From positions 124,001 through 188,000 of the forward strand of contig NZ_QSGS01000006.1 of NCBI RefSeq assembly GCF_003467445.1: DNA of 64,000 nucleotides. Direction: 5' to 3'. Within the stretch, counting starts at the first letter, position 1; every line of letters begins with the position of its first letter. The position numbers and the translations under genes are program-made. This DNA is from Exiguobacterium sp. AM39-5BH. GTDB taxonomy: Bacteria > Bacillota > Bacilli > Exiguobacteriales > Exiguobacteriaceae. Below the pieces are notes generated by a model. That model did not search any database. It saw only the letters and a list, made by a program, of their open reading frames with translations, and had not been told where the DNA came from. Positions 57,225 through 64,000 of this stretch are shown here, one piece after another.

Positions 57225-58079
57225 TTATAAGTTTTTAGCGTTGAACGTGTCGCCGCCTTGAATCGTCCCGTTTTGGAACCCTTTATCGAACCAACGTTTT
57301 CGTTGCTCAGACGTCCCATGGGTGAACGAGTCTGGCGTCACATAACCACGAGCCTGTTTTTGAAGTGTGTCATCCCCGATTTGGTGCGCCGCATTCATCG
57401 CCTCTTCGACGTCGCCAGCCTCGAGGTAGCCCATGCCTTGGGCGTGGTGGGCCCAAACTCCCGCATAGTAATCAGCCTGGAGTTCGAAGCGGACCAAATA
57501 CTTGTTAAACTCGGTCTCACTCATTTCATTTCGAAGCGGCATAATCTTATCTGACGTACCGAGTAGCGTCTGGACATGATGGCCGACTTCATGGGCAACG
57601 ACATATGCCATCGCAAAATCTCCTGGAGCATTGAAGCGCTGACTGAGCTCGTCATAAAAACTTAAATCAATGTATAGCTTTTGGTCACCTGGACAGTAAA
57701 AGGGTCCGACCGCCGACCCCGCGATCCCGCACGCCGATTGGACTTGATCTTTGTACAGAACGAGTGTCGGTTCTCGATACGTCAGACCGTTTTCTGCAAA
57801 CAAATCGGTCCATACTTCCTCGGTATCACGAAGTACAACGGATACGAAATCCGCCATTTCTTCTTCACGTGCCGACCCTTCGTATGTTCCGACCGATTGC
57901 GGTTCCCCGATTCCGATATTATTGACGATGTCTGCCGGACTGCCTCCATTAAGCAATGTGAAGACGATCACTAGAATGAGACCGAAGCCCCCACCGACTC
58001 CTGCGATGCCTTTTCCTCCAACACGTTGCCCTCGTCGATCTTCGACGTTTCGACTTGCTTGTCTACCCTTCCATTTCAT
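57225..58079 (-). CDS. ypfJ: Neutral zinc metallopeptidase family (YpfJ/UPF0042-like)
   Basis: 284 residues: basic N-terminal tail (MKWKGRQASRNVEDRRGQR), one membrane helix (GFGLILVIVFTLLNGG), and a zincin domain with the HEVGHH motif (AMAYVVAHEVGHHVQTLLG) and Glu in FELQADYYAGVWAHHA. CGIAGSAVGPFYCPGDQKLY is family-typical. Physiological substrate unknown. Start 58079 with AGGAGGAA upstream. Confidence 0.92.
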   Translation of the reverse strand: MKWKGRQASRNVEDRRGQRVGGKGIAGVGGGFGLILVIVFTLLNGGSPADIVNNIGIGEPQSVGTYEGSAREEEMADFVSVVLRDTEEVWTDLFAENGLTYREPTLVLYKDQVQSACGIAGSAVGPFYCPGDQKLYIDLSFYDELSQRFNAPGDFAMAYVVAHEVGHHVQTLLGTSDKIMPLRNEMSETEFNKYLVRFELQADYYAGVWAHHAQGMGYLEAGDVEEAMNAAHQIGDDTLQKQARGYVTPDSFTHGTSEQRKRWFDKGFQNGTIQGGDTFNAKNL

Positions 58080-58244
58080 CCGTCTGTTCCTCCTACAACT
58101 AGTCTGTCCTTGTTTCATACCCCGTTTTTGGTCGTTTCGCACCTGTATTTTTAAACCGTGCCTCGCACTCAATCGATTTTCCACTTTCCACCTGACGCCC
58201 CTTTCACTAGAATGAAAGGGAACGACACTAAAGGAGGAACCTGT

Positions 58245-58433
58245 ATGCCATACGTAACTGTCAAGATGCTACCAGGCCGCACGGTCGAACAAAAACGCGC
58301 GTTGATCGAGAAAGTGACGGACGCCGTCTCCGAGACGACGAACGCCCCGAAAGAGAACATCACCGTCTTCATCGAAGAGATGGACGCGACGCACTACGGC
58401 CAAGCCGGCGTCATGCACGCGGACAAGAAGTAA
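58245..58433 (+). CDS. 4-oxalocrotonate tautomerase family protein
   Basis: 62 residues; Pro-1 after Met is the catalytic base (MPYVTVKMLPGRTVEQKRAL), Arg near residue 12 and 38-40 region IEEM. Keto-enol tautomerase fold; substrate unknown in Bacilli. AAAGGAGGA precedes ATG. Single gene with own terminator. Confidence 0.92.
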   Translation: MPYVTVKMLPGRTVEQKRALIEKVTDAVSETTNAPKENITVFIEEMDATHYGQAGVMHADKK

Positions 58434-58438
58434 CTGAC

Positions 58439-58475
58439 ACGACCGCCCTTCCAACTTGGAGGGCGGTCGTTGTTT
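58439..58475 (+). terminator. Terminator after tautomerase gene
   Basis: ACGACCGCCCT and AGGGCGGTCGT arms, then TGTTT. Confidence 0.8.
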
Positions 58476-60060
58476 AGTCTTCTAAATTTACTTCGAACCG
58501 CTCACTCGGGACGGTCGGTTTAATGAGATGACGCGTCGCGCGCCAAATGTGGTACCCGATCCGGTCGAGCCAGAGGAGCGCCTGTACCTTTTGGATCGTC
58601 TGGTCCATCTCGAGTTGATTGGCCGCCGTCTCTTCGAGCAGTTCGGCCCGGTGCGCCTTCCGATACTCGGCGAGCTGTTTCGAGGCCGTCTTCCACTGTC
58701 GAGACTCTTCCGGTGGCGTATGGTGATTGAGCGTGTCGACCATGTCAAGTTCATGCAAAACGAGCTGACGCGCGACGAGAAAGTCCGTATCGCGGAGCGC
58801 ATCGACCGGGTCGACTTCCCGCATGACGAACAGCCACCGCTCCAAGTGATCGATCGTATGGAGGAGTGACAGATGTTGACCATAGTCGTTGCGTCCTCGC
58901 CCTTCTTCCAATTGAATCGTGCTCAAAAAGACACGGACGTCACCGAGCGTCTTTTCGACAAGTTGGAGCTCATCCTCGCGTTTTTCTGCTTCCGTGAGTA
59001 ACAATTGTGTCTCTTTTGCAAGATAGCGCTCAATTTCAATCAACGAGCGGCGCGCCGCCTCAAGTGCGACCGTCGGGATGCGAGCCATGTTCGGATTCAA
59101 GAACCGGGTCAACTTCTCCGCCCGGCTCGGGACCCATTTGAGCAACTGACGACTGAACGACTCGTGGAACGGCAAGAACGTGAACACGCCGAGCAGATGG
59201 AACGACGTGTGGAACAAAGCGAGCCGCAATAGTTCGTTCCAGCCGAGGCGGTCGGCCACACCATTCACGACATCAAACAAGAGCGGGAACGTCAACCAAC
59301 CGATGAGTAAAATCGAGCCATGGACGAGCACATGGGCGAGAACGATCCGACGAGCCGACTTCCAGCCCCCAATTGATCCGAGCGCGACGACTAGACTCGT
59401 CCCGGCGCTTTGCCCAAGTACGAGCAGACAGGCTTGGGCGAGCGTCACTGTATCGGTCGCGAGCGCTGTCATCGTCAAGACGAGCCCGATGGTCGAAGAC
59501 TGTAACAGAACGGTCATCAACAAGCCTGTTCCGATGAGCGCTAGTTGATGCAGCGGTGTGTCCGCATCCAAACCGGTAAACGAGAATGTGACGACGTCGC
59601 GCATCGCCTCTTGGAGCGTCCCGATGCCGACGAAAATCAGACCGAGTCCGACCATGAGCATACCGATCCGTTTGACGCGTCGCCCAATCAACCGCAGCGC
59701 CATGCCGACCCCGATGAGTGGGAGCAACAGCTCGCGGATGTTGACGTTATAACCTAAAAGCGCCACAATCCATCCCGTCGTCGCACTTCCGGCATTCGCC
59801 CCGATCACGAGTGTGAGCGCCTGGGTAAACGTCAGGAGACCGGCACTGACGAAACTGATTGTCATGAGCGTCGTGACAGTCGAGGACTGGAACAACGTCG
59901 TCATCGTCGCTCCAAGAAATGCCCCGACGACCGGTCCTTCCGCCAATTGGTTCAATCGTTGCCGGAGCCGTTCCCCAGCCATATTTTTCAACGTATCCGT
60001 CAACAGCATCATCCCTAGCAGGAAAATGCCGACTCCGCCGACCAATGTCCCGATTCCCAT
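58474..60060 (-). CDS. Na/Pi cotransporter family protein
   Basis: 528 residues. NptA/PhoU-type: a membrane half with twin QSST repeats (FQSSTVTTLMTISFV and LQSSTIGLVLTMTAL, about residues 55-200) and a C-terminal helical PhoU-like part (ALEAARRSLIEIERYL, then long coils). Na+-coupled phosphate (or related) transport is inferred. AAAGGAAG precedes ATG; downstream of ywfO on the same strand. Confidence 0.9.
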   Translation of the reverse strand: MGIGTLVGGVGIFLLGMMLLTDTLKNMAGERLRQRLNQLAEGPVVGAFLGATMTTLFQSSTVTTLMTISFVSAGLLTFTQALTLVIGANAGSATTGWIVALLGYNVNIRELLLPLIGVGMALRLIGRRVKRIGMLMVGLGLIFVGIGTLQEAMRDVVTFSFTGLDADTPLHQLALIGTGLLMTVLLQSSTIGLVLTMTALATDTVTLAQACLLVLGQSAGTSLVVALGSIGGWKSARRIVLAHVLVHGSILLIGWLTFPLLFDVVNGVADRLGWNELLRLALFHTSFHLLGVFTFLPFHESFSRQLLKWVPSRAEKLTRFLNPNMARIPTVALEAARRSLIEIERYLAKETQLLLTEAEKREDELQLVEKTLGDVRVFLSTIQLEEGRGRNDYGQHLSLLHTIDHLERWLFVMREVDPVDALRDTDFLVARQLVLHELDMVDTLNHHTPPEESRQWKTASKQLAEYRKAHRAELLEETAANQLEMDQTIQKVQALLWLDRIGYHIWRATRHLIKPTVPSERFEVNLED

Positions 60061-60083
60061 GGTGTCACTTCCTTTTCAACGAT

Positions 60084-61379
60084 TCAATCCCCTCGTAACA
60101 TTGACAACATCCATGTTTTTTCTGACGCGAAATCTTTCAAGTTGAGGAGCACGTCCTCGGGATAATAAATCTTCTCGTCCGACTGCCGCGAGTTCAAAAT
60201 CGATTGGACGAGCATCGACACTTCCGAGATTTCGCGACGGTCGCCGTCGTTCATTTGTAGGTAGATGCCTTCGTATTTGCCGTGCCCTTTATACAAATCG
60301 TATGGCAATTGGCTGAGTTGGTCCTCGAGCAAGTAATAGCGGGTCGGCAACCCGATCGACTCCATCGTTGAACGCAAGCGGTCCATGTAGCGGACGCGGT
60401 TCGCTTCCGGGAAGTTCTTATACTTCAACAGGCGACGGTTGACGAACCGGCTCGCAAGGTCGGCCAAAATTGGGTCGGCCTCATCCATCCATTCTTGGAA
60501 ATAGAAATAGACAATCGTCTCATCGAGCTTCAAATAATGCTCGAGCGTCATGTCCTCATGATTGAAAACCGGCAAGAAGTGTTTCGGTGTCATCTCGAAG
60601 GCGTAGCCCGACTCATATAGTTCTTGCGCGCGCTCGAGCACGGCTTTTAACAATAAGTCGCTCGAACGCGTCGCCGGGTGCAAGTAAACTTGCCAATACA
60701 TCTGATAGCGCCGCATGATATAGTCCTCGATTGTATGCATGCCTGACTGTTTGACGACGACTTGGTCTTCATCGGGACGAAGCACCCGTAGCATGCGCTC
60801 AAGGTCGAACTTGCCGTAACTGACACCGGCGAAATGGGCGTCGCGAAGCAGATAGTCCATCCGATCGACATCGAGCTGCGAACTGAGGATATTGACGAGC
60901 AGACGGTTCGGGTGCGTCTTATTGATGATGGCCGCCACTTCTTCTGGGAAGCCGATTCCCATTTCGGACAGCACTTTGTTCACTTCCGTGTCCCCGAGGA
61001 TGATTCGTTCGGTCCATACTTCGTGCCGGACAGCGAAAACGTGCTCGAACGCATGCGAGAACGGTCCATGTCCGACGTCATGCAGGAGCGCCGCTGCGAG
61101 CAACAGCTCGCGGTTGCGGTCGTCCCATTCCGGATACTCATGGAACTGGTCAATCAACTGACGGGCAATCTCGTACACACCGAGCGAATGATGGAAGCGC
61201 GTATGCTCGGCGCCGTGGAACGTCAAAAACGACGTCCCGAGCTGCTTGATGCGACGTAACCGTTGAAATTCTTTCGTATTGATCAATTCCCAGACGAGAT
61301 GATCATAGACGTATATATAACGGTGAACCGGATCTTTGAATACTTTCGAGCCTGACAATTGACCTCGTGACGTATACAT
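60084..61379 (-). CDS. ywfO: HD-domain phosphohydrolase YwfO
   Basis: SAMHD1-related HD hydrolase, 431 residues. FQRLRRIKQLGTSFLTFHGAEHTRFHHSLGVYE holds the first metal His; LAAALLHDVGHGPFSHAFEH is the HD pair; SSQLDVDRMDYLLRDAHFAG the last Asp. B. subtilis YwfO hydrolyses dNTPs or related nucleotides. Adjacent to lipL (YwfL) as in Bacillus. Confidence 0.93.
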   Translation of the reverse strand: MYTSRGQLSGSKVFKDPVHRYIYVYDHLVWELINTKEFQRLRRIKQLGTSFLTFHGAEHTRFHHSLGVYEIARQLIDQFHEYPEWDDRNRELLLAAALLHDVGHGPFSHAFEHVFAVRHEVWTERIILGDTEVNKVLSEMGIGFPEEVAAIINKTHPNRLLVNILSSQLDVDRMDYLLRDAHFAGVSYGKFDLERMLRVLRPDEDQVVVKQSGMHTIEDYIMRRYQMYWQVYLHPATRSSDLLLKAVLERAQELYESGYAFEMTPKHFLPVFNHEDMTLEHYLKLDETIVYFYFQEWMDEADPILADLASRFVNRRLLKYKNFPEANRVRYMDRLRSTMESIGLPTRYYLLEDQLSQLPYDLYKGHGKYEGIYLQMNDGDRREISEVSMLVQSILNSRQSDEKIYYPEDVLLNLKDFASEKTWMLSMLRGD

Positions 61380-61484
61380 GACGTTGCCCCCTACGTTTCA
61401 TTATTGATGGATTCGACTTCTAGCGCGTTGTTCCTCCCATGTTATAATGGGAAGGAAATTATTTATTGAAAAGGAATTATGTAT

Positions 61485-62327
61485 ATGACCCATCCATTAT
61501 TACGACAACCGACCTACCGTGTCATCGACCAGTCTTCGCTCGGTCCGGCGTTCCAAGCCGAGCAATCATTCGCGACGGACGATACGCTCTGTGCCTCGAC
61601 CGCGACGTCAGGTGCCGTCCTGCGAGCCTGGGTTCATCTAAACACGGTCGTGCTCGGGATTCAAGACGCCCGTCTGCCCCACTTGGCAGATGGCATCCGC
61701 TTGCTGCATGAGCACGGTTTCCGCCCCGTCGTCCGCAATTCAGGCGGACTTGCCGTCGTCTTGGACGCGGACGTGTTGAACTTATCTTTAATTTTACCCG
61801 AGAAAGACGGCATTCAAATCGATAGCGGCTACGAGGCGATGACGTCCCTCATCCAACTCATGTTCCAAGATGTGACGACGAAAATCGTGCCTGGCGAAAT
61901 CGTCGGCTCATACTGCCCCGGCAGCTTTGACTTGTCGATTGATGGCAAAAAGTTCGCTGGCATCTCACAGCGGCGGGTCCGCGGCGGCGTCGCCGTCCAG
62001 ATTTACTTGAGCGTCCGCAAGAGCGGAAGTGAACGCGCCGCTCTCATCCGTGACTTTTATGCGCAAGCCATCCAAGGCGAAGCGACACGATTCACCTATC
62101 CGGTCATCGTCCCTGAGACGATGGCGTCACTCGAAGACTTACTTAGTATTCCGTTCACCGTCGACGATGTGCTCCGTCGTACGTACGCCGTCTTGAGTGA
62201 GATGAGCCGGCTCATCCCGGGCTCGCTCGATGCAAGCGAGCAAGCGACACTTGCGATCCAGCTCGACCGCATGTGGAAGCGCAATGAACCGATTCGAGAT
62301 ATTGAACAACAATTAATGGAGGAGTGA
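61485..62327 (+). CDS. lipL: Octanoyl-[GcvH]:protein N-octanoyltransferase LipL
   Basis: Moves octanoyl/lipoyl groups from GcvH to E2 subunits. 280 residues; [20 protein letters not shown] substrate loop and the active-site Cys in [15 protein letters not shown], plus [22 protein letters not shown]. subtilis YwfL is its match. ATG 61485 chosen for spacing to AAAAGGA; ATG 61479 is possible. Confidence 0.92.
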   Translation: MTHPLLRQPTYRVIDQSSLGPAFQAEQSFATDDTLCASTATSGAVLRAWVHLNTVVLGIQDARLPHLADGIRLLHEHGFRPVVRNSGGLAVVLDADVLNLSLILPEKDGIQIDSGYEAMTSLIQLMFQDVTTKIVPGEIVGSYCPGSFDLSIDGKKFAGISQRRVRGGVAVQIYLSVRKSGSERAALIRDFYAQAIQGEATRFTYPVIVPETMASLEDLLSIPFTVDDVLRRTYAVLSEMSRLIPGSLDASEQATLAIQLDRMWKRNEPIRDIEQQLMEE

Positions 62328-62331
62328 CCGC

Positions 62332-63177
62332 ATGTTTAAAATCATAACCGATACCGGCGCCGATTTGACCCAAGATCAGGTTGTCGAGTACGGTCTCGAA
62401 GTATTGCCACTCGGCGTTATCATCGACAACGAAGATTTTTTAGATGGTGAGACCATTCAACCGAAAGACGTTTACGACGCGATGCGGAACGGAAAGACAC
62501 CGAAGACGTTCCAAATCGAGGCGACCCGGCTTGAAACATGTTTCCGTCGACATCTCGAATCCGAAATTCCATTCCTGTATCTTGTTTTCTCCGGTGAACT
62601 TTCGGGCACATACCAAACGGCCGTCATGGTCGGGAATCTCCTTAAAGAAGAATACCCGAACAGCACGTTCCATATTCTTGATACACGTGCCGCCTCGGTC
62701 GGCCAAGGACTGTTCGTCAAGACGGTCGCCGAATATGGTCAAGACCACACATATGAAGAGACGATCGTATACGCGACATCAATCGTCGGCAAAATCCGTC
62801 ATTTGTTCACGGTCGAATCGCTCGAATACTTGATGCGTGGCGGTCGCGTCTCGAAAACGAGCGCGTTCATCGGGGACTTGTTGACGATTTTACCGCTCTT
62901 GACTGTCGAAGACGGCAAGCTTGTCCCAATCGAGAAGGTCCGTGGTCATAAAAAAGTGTTACGCCGTATCGTCGAATGGATGACCGAATCGAAATCGCTT
63001 CTCGATGGCGGACACGTCTTCATCGGGCACGGGGACGATCTGGCCAAAGCCGATCAATTCGAAGCGTTACTCCGGGAACATGCGAATCCAGCGAGCGTCA
63101 CGAAGACGATCGTCGGTTCGGCCATCGGGGCACACACAGGCCCGGGCCTTCTTGTCGTCGGCTATTTCGAGGCGTGA
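62332..63177 (+). CDS. DegV family fatty-acid-binding protein (FakB-like)
   Basis: 281 residues: MFKIITDTGADLTQDQV, PKTFQIEATRLET, FSGELSGTYQTAVM, and a C-terminal domain with SLEYLMRGGRVSKTSAFIGD and GAHTGPGLLVVGYF, all classic DegV motifs binding fatty acid for FakA kinase. Starts 4 bases after lipL; GGAGGAG. Confidence 0.94.
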   Translation: MFKIITDTGADLTQDQVVEYGLEVLPLGVIIDNEDFLDGETIQPKDVYDAMRNGKTPKTFQIEATRLETCFRRHLESEIPFLYLVFSGELSGTYQTAVMVGNLLKEEYPNSTFHILDTRAASVGQGLFVKTVAEYGQDHTYEETIVYATSIVGKIRHLFTVESLEYLMRGGRVSKTSAFIGDLLTILPLLTVEDGKLVPIEKVRGHKKVLRRIVEWMTESKSLLDGGHVFIGHGDDLAKADQFEALLREHANPASVTKTIVGSAIGAHTGPGLLVVGYFEA

Positions 63178-63190
63178 CAATCAAACGAAA

Positions 63191-63226
63191 AACAGCGAGC
63201 ACCCTCATGGGTGTTCGCTGTTTTTG
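63191..63226. terminator. Bidirectional terminator after degV / nagZ
   Basis: AAAACAGCGA-CACCC and GGGTG-TCGCTGTTTTT arms, T-rich on both strands. Confidence 0.88.
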
Positions 63227-63227
63227 C

Positions 63228-64000
63228 TTACTTGTTCCAGTTTCGGAATCCGTCACCAAACTCGAGGTGCAAGTCTTCACTGAACACGCCGTTCTCGAAC
63301 GTCGGTACGTCAACCGGGAGTTTGCCCGTCGGTTTGACTTCACCGAAGATAGCACGGATGCCGGCTGGGAGGTTCGGTCCTGCCGATTTGGCATTGCCCG
63401 CCTCTGAGTCCGGTCCGTTCGGGTCCCCTTTGAAGCCGTAGATGATGAGCTGGGCCGGTGCGTCCGGTTGAACCGCCACATCGTACGGGTTGCGCAGGCT
63501 GAGCAAGACCGACTTCTTGCCCGTCTCATTCGCGTAACGGAACACTTCGGCCGGCACGTAGTTGTCAGCCGACGTCGATTTCAACTTGGCGCTGTTGTTC
63601 ACGTTCGAACCGACGATGATATAGTCGGCCGCGTCGAGTTTTTCTTTCAATGCCGGGTTTTGGTCCAAGTGCTTCGTCGATGCCGTATAGTTTGCGGCGA
63701 TGACGTTCACGTCTTTCATGTTTCCGGCGTTCTTCTCAAGTGACTTGATCGTCTTGATCATGCTGTCCGTCTGGTCTTTCGCCGGCGAGATGACAAGTAC
63801 CGTCTCCCCTTTTTTCGGTTTGAACGGGAGGGTCTTATCGTCGTTCTTCACAAGTGTGACGGCCGCTTCCGCGATTTCACGTTCTTTCGCTTTATGCTCG
63901 GCACTGCCGACGACCGCGTTCGCCTCGGCGAGTTTCGCCTCGAGCGTCGTCGTATCGACCGACTCTTGCCAAATGCCGCGTTCCGCTTTGAGCGTCAAAA
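63228..64000 (-). CDS. nagZ: GH3 beta-N-acetylglucosaminidase (NagZ-like), C-terminal part, cut by window edge
   Basis: About 257 C-terminal residues are visible. They match the second domain of Bacillus NagZ: EIAEAAVTLVKNDDKTLPFKPKKG, VLVISPAKDQTD, YIIVGSNVNNSAKL, SVLLSLRNPYDVA, and closing VFSEDLHLEFGDGFRNWN. The catalytic GH3 barrel lies beyond the edge. NagZ would remove GlcNAc from muropeptides and feed the murQ-murP-mupG pathway. Confidence 0.82.
   Translation of the reverse strand, partial: LTLKAERGIWQESVDTTTLEAKLAEANAVVGSAEHKAKEREIAEAAVTLVKNDDKTLPFKPKKGETVLVISPAKDQTDSMIKTIKSLEKNAGNMKDVNVIAANYTASTKHLDQNPALKEKLDAADYIIVGSNVNNSAKLKSTSADNYVPAEVFRYANETGKKSVLLSLRNPYDVAVQPDAPAQLIIYGFKGDPNGPDSEAGNAKSAGPNLPAGIRAIFGEVKPTGKLPVDVPTFENGVFSEDLHLEFGDGFRNWNK

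Overview
The window looks like chromosome from a low-to-mid-GC member of the Bacilli, most likely Exiguobacterium. The evidence is gene content and order: ywlG-rpiB-ywlE-ywlC-prmC-prfA, tdk, rpmE, rho, glpX, murA2, a small transaldolase gene, fbaA, spo0F-like, then pyrG, rpoE and fadF. This is the Bacillus-type arrangement, but with a delta subunit, a DUF2294/SbtA pair and a MurNAc-6-P system typical of Bacilli. Genus assignment is inference. No rRNA, tRNA, CRISPR array or prophage was recognised.

Layout. 1-13.7 kb: a minus-strand housekeeping block (translation termination, thymidine kinase, Rho, fructose-bisphosphatase, a second MurA, transaldolase-like, aldolase), broken by a plus-strand secreted NlpC/P60 hydrolase and an ABC exporter whose permease lacks its middle. 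13.7-22.3 kb: spo0F-like gene, then an accessory insert (YxeA-like, glpD with a leader terminator, an old-yellow enzyme, an IS3-family element that has split a small gene, an AraC regulator, a TVP38 protein) lying between spo0F and pyrG. 22.3-36.1 kb: pyrG with a CTP-sensing type leader, rpoE, a membrane transporter, a HemAT-like oxygen sensor with a SigD-like promoter, fadF with a FadR-like operator, small conserved genes, an alpha-glucosidase and a MerR/TipAS regulator. 36.1-43.6 kb: a surface-sugar locus (PglF-type dehydratase, DegT aminotransferase, deacetylase, plus epimerase-like and formyltransferase-like proteins that have lost catalytic residues), containing and flanked by two paralogous proteins built only of homing-endonuclease-associated repeats. 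43.6-52.3 kb: an SbtA-like bicarbonate permease behind a structured leader, a DUF2294/MpsC protein, speB-speE, an EAL phosphodiesterase, cardiolipin synthase, a dicarboxylate symporter, ywhD. 52.3-57.1 kb: MurNAc recovery (murR, murQ, murP, mupG). A NagZ-type GH3 C-terminal part is cut by the right edge. In between: a metalloprotease, a tautomerase, a Na/Pi cotransporter-like protein, a YwfO HD hydrolase, lipL and degV.

Quality warning: about fifteen otherwise good genes are broken by single-base indels, most of them one base lost in a short homopolymer. This is the signature of an unpolished assembly, so split genes are reported here as single genes with the shift position. The best candidates for new biology are the repeat-protein pair around the sugar locus, the pseudoenzymes in that locus, the SbtA leader RNA with its DUF2294 neighbour, and the MurA paralogue without its active-site cysteine.
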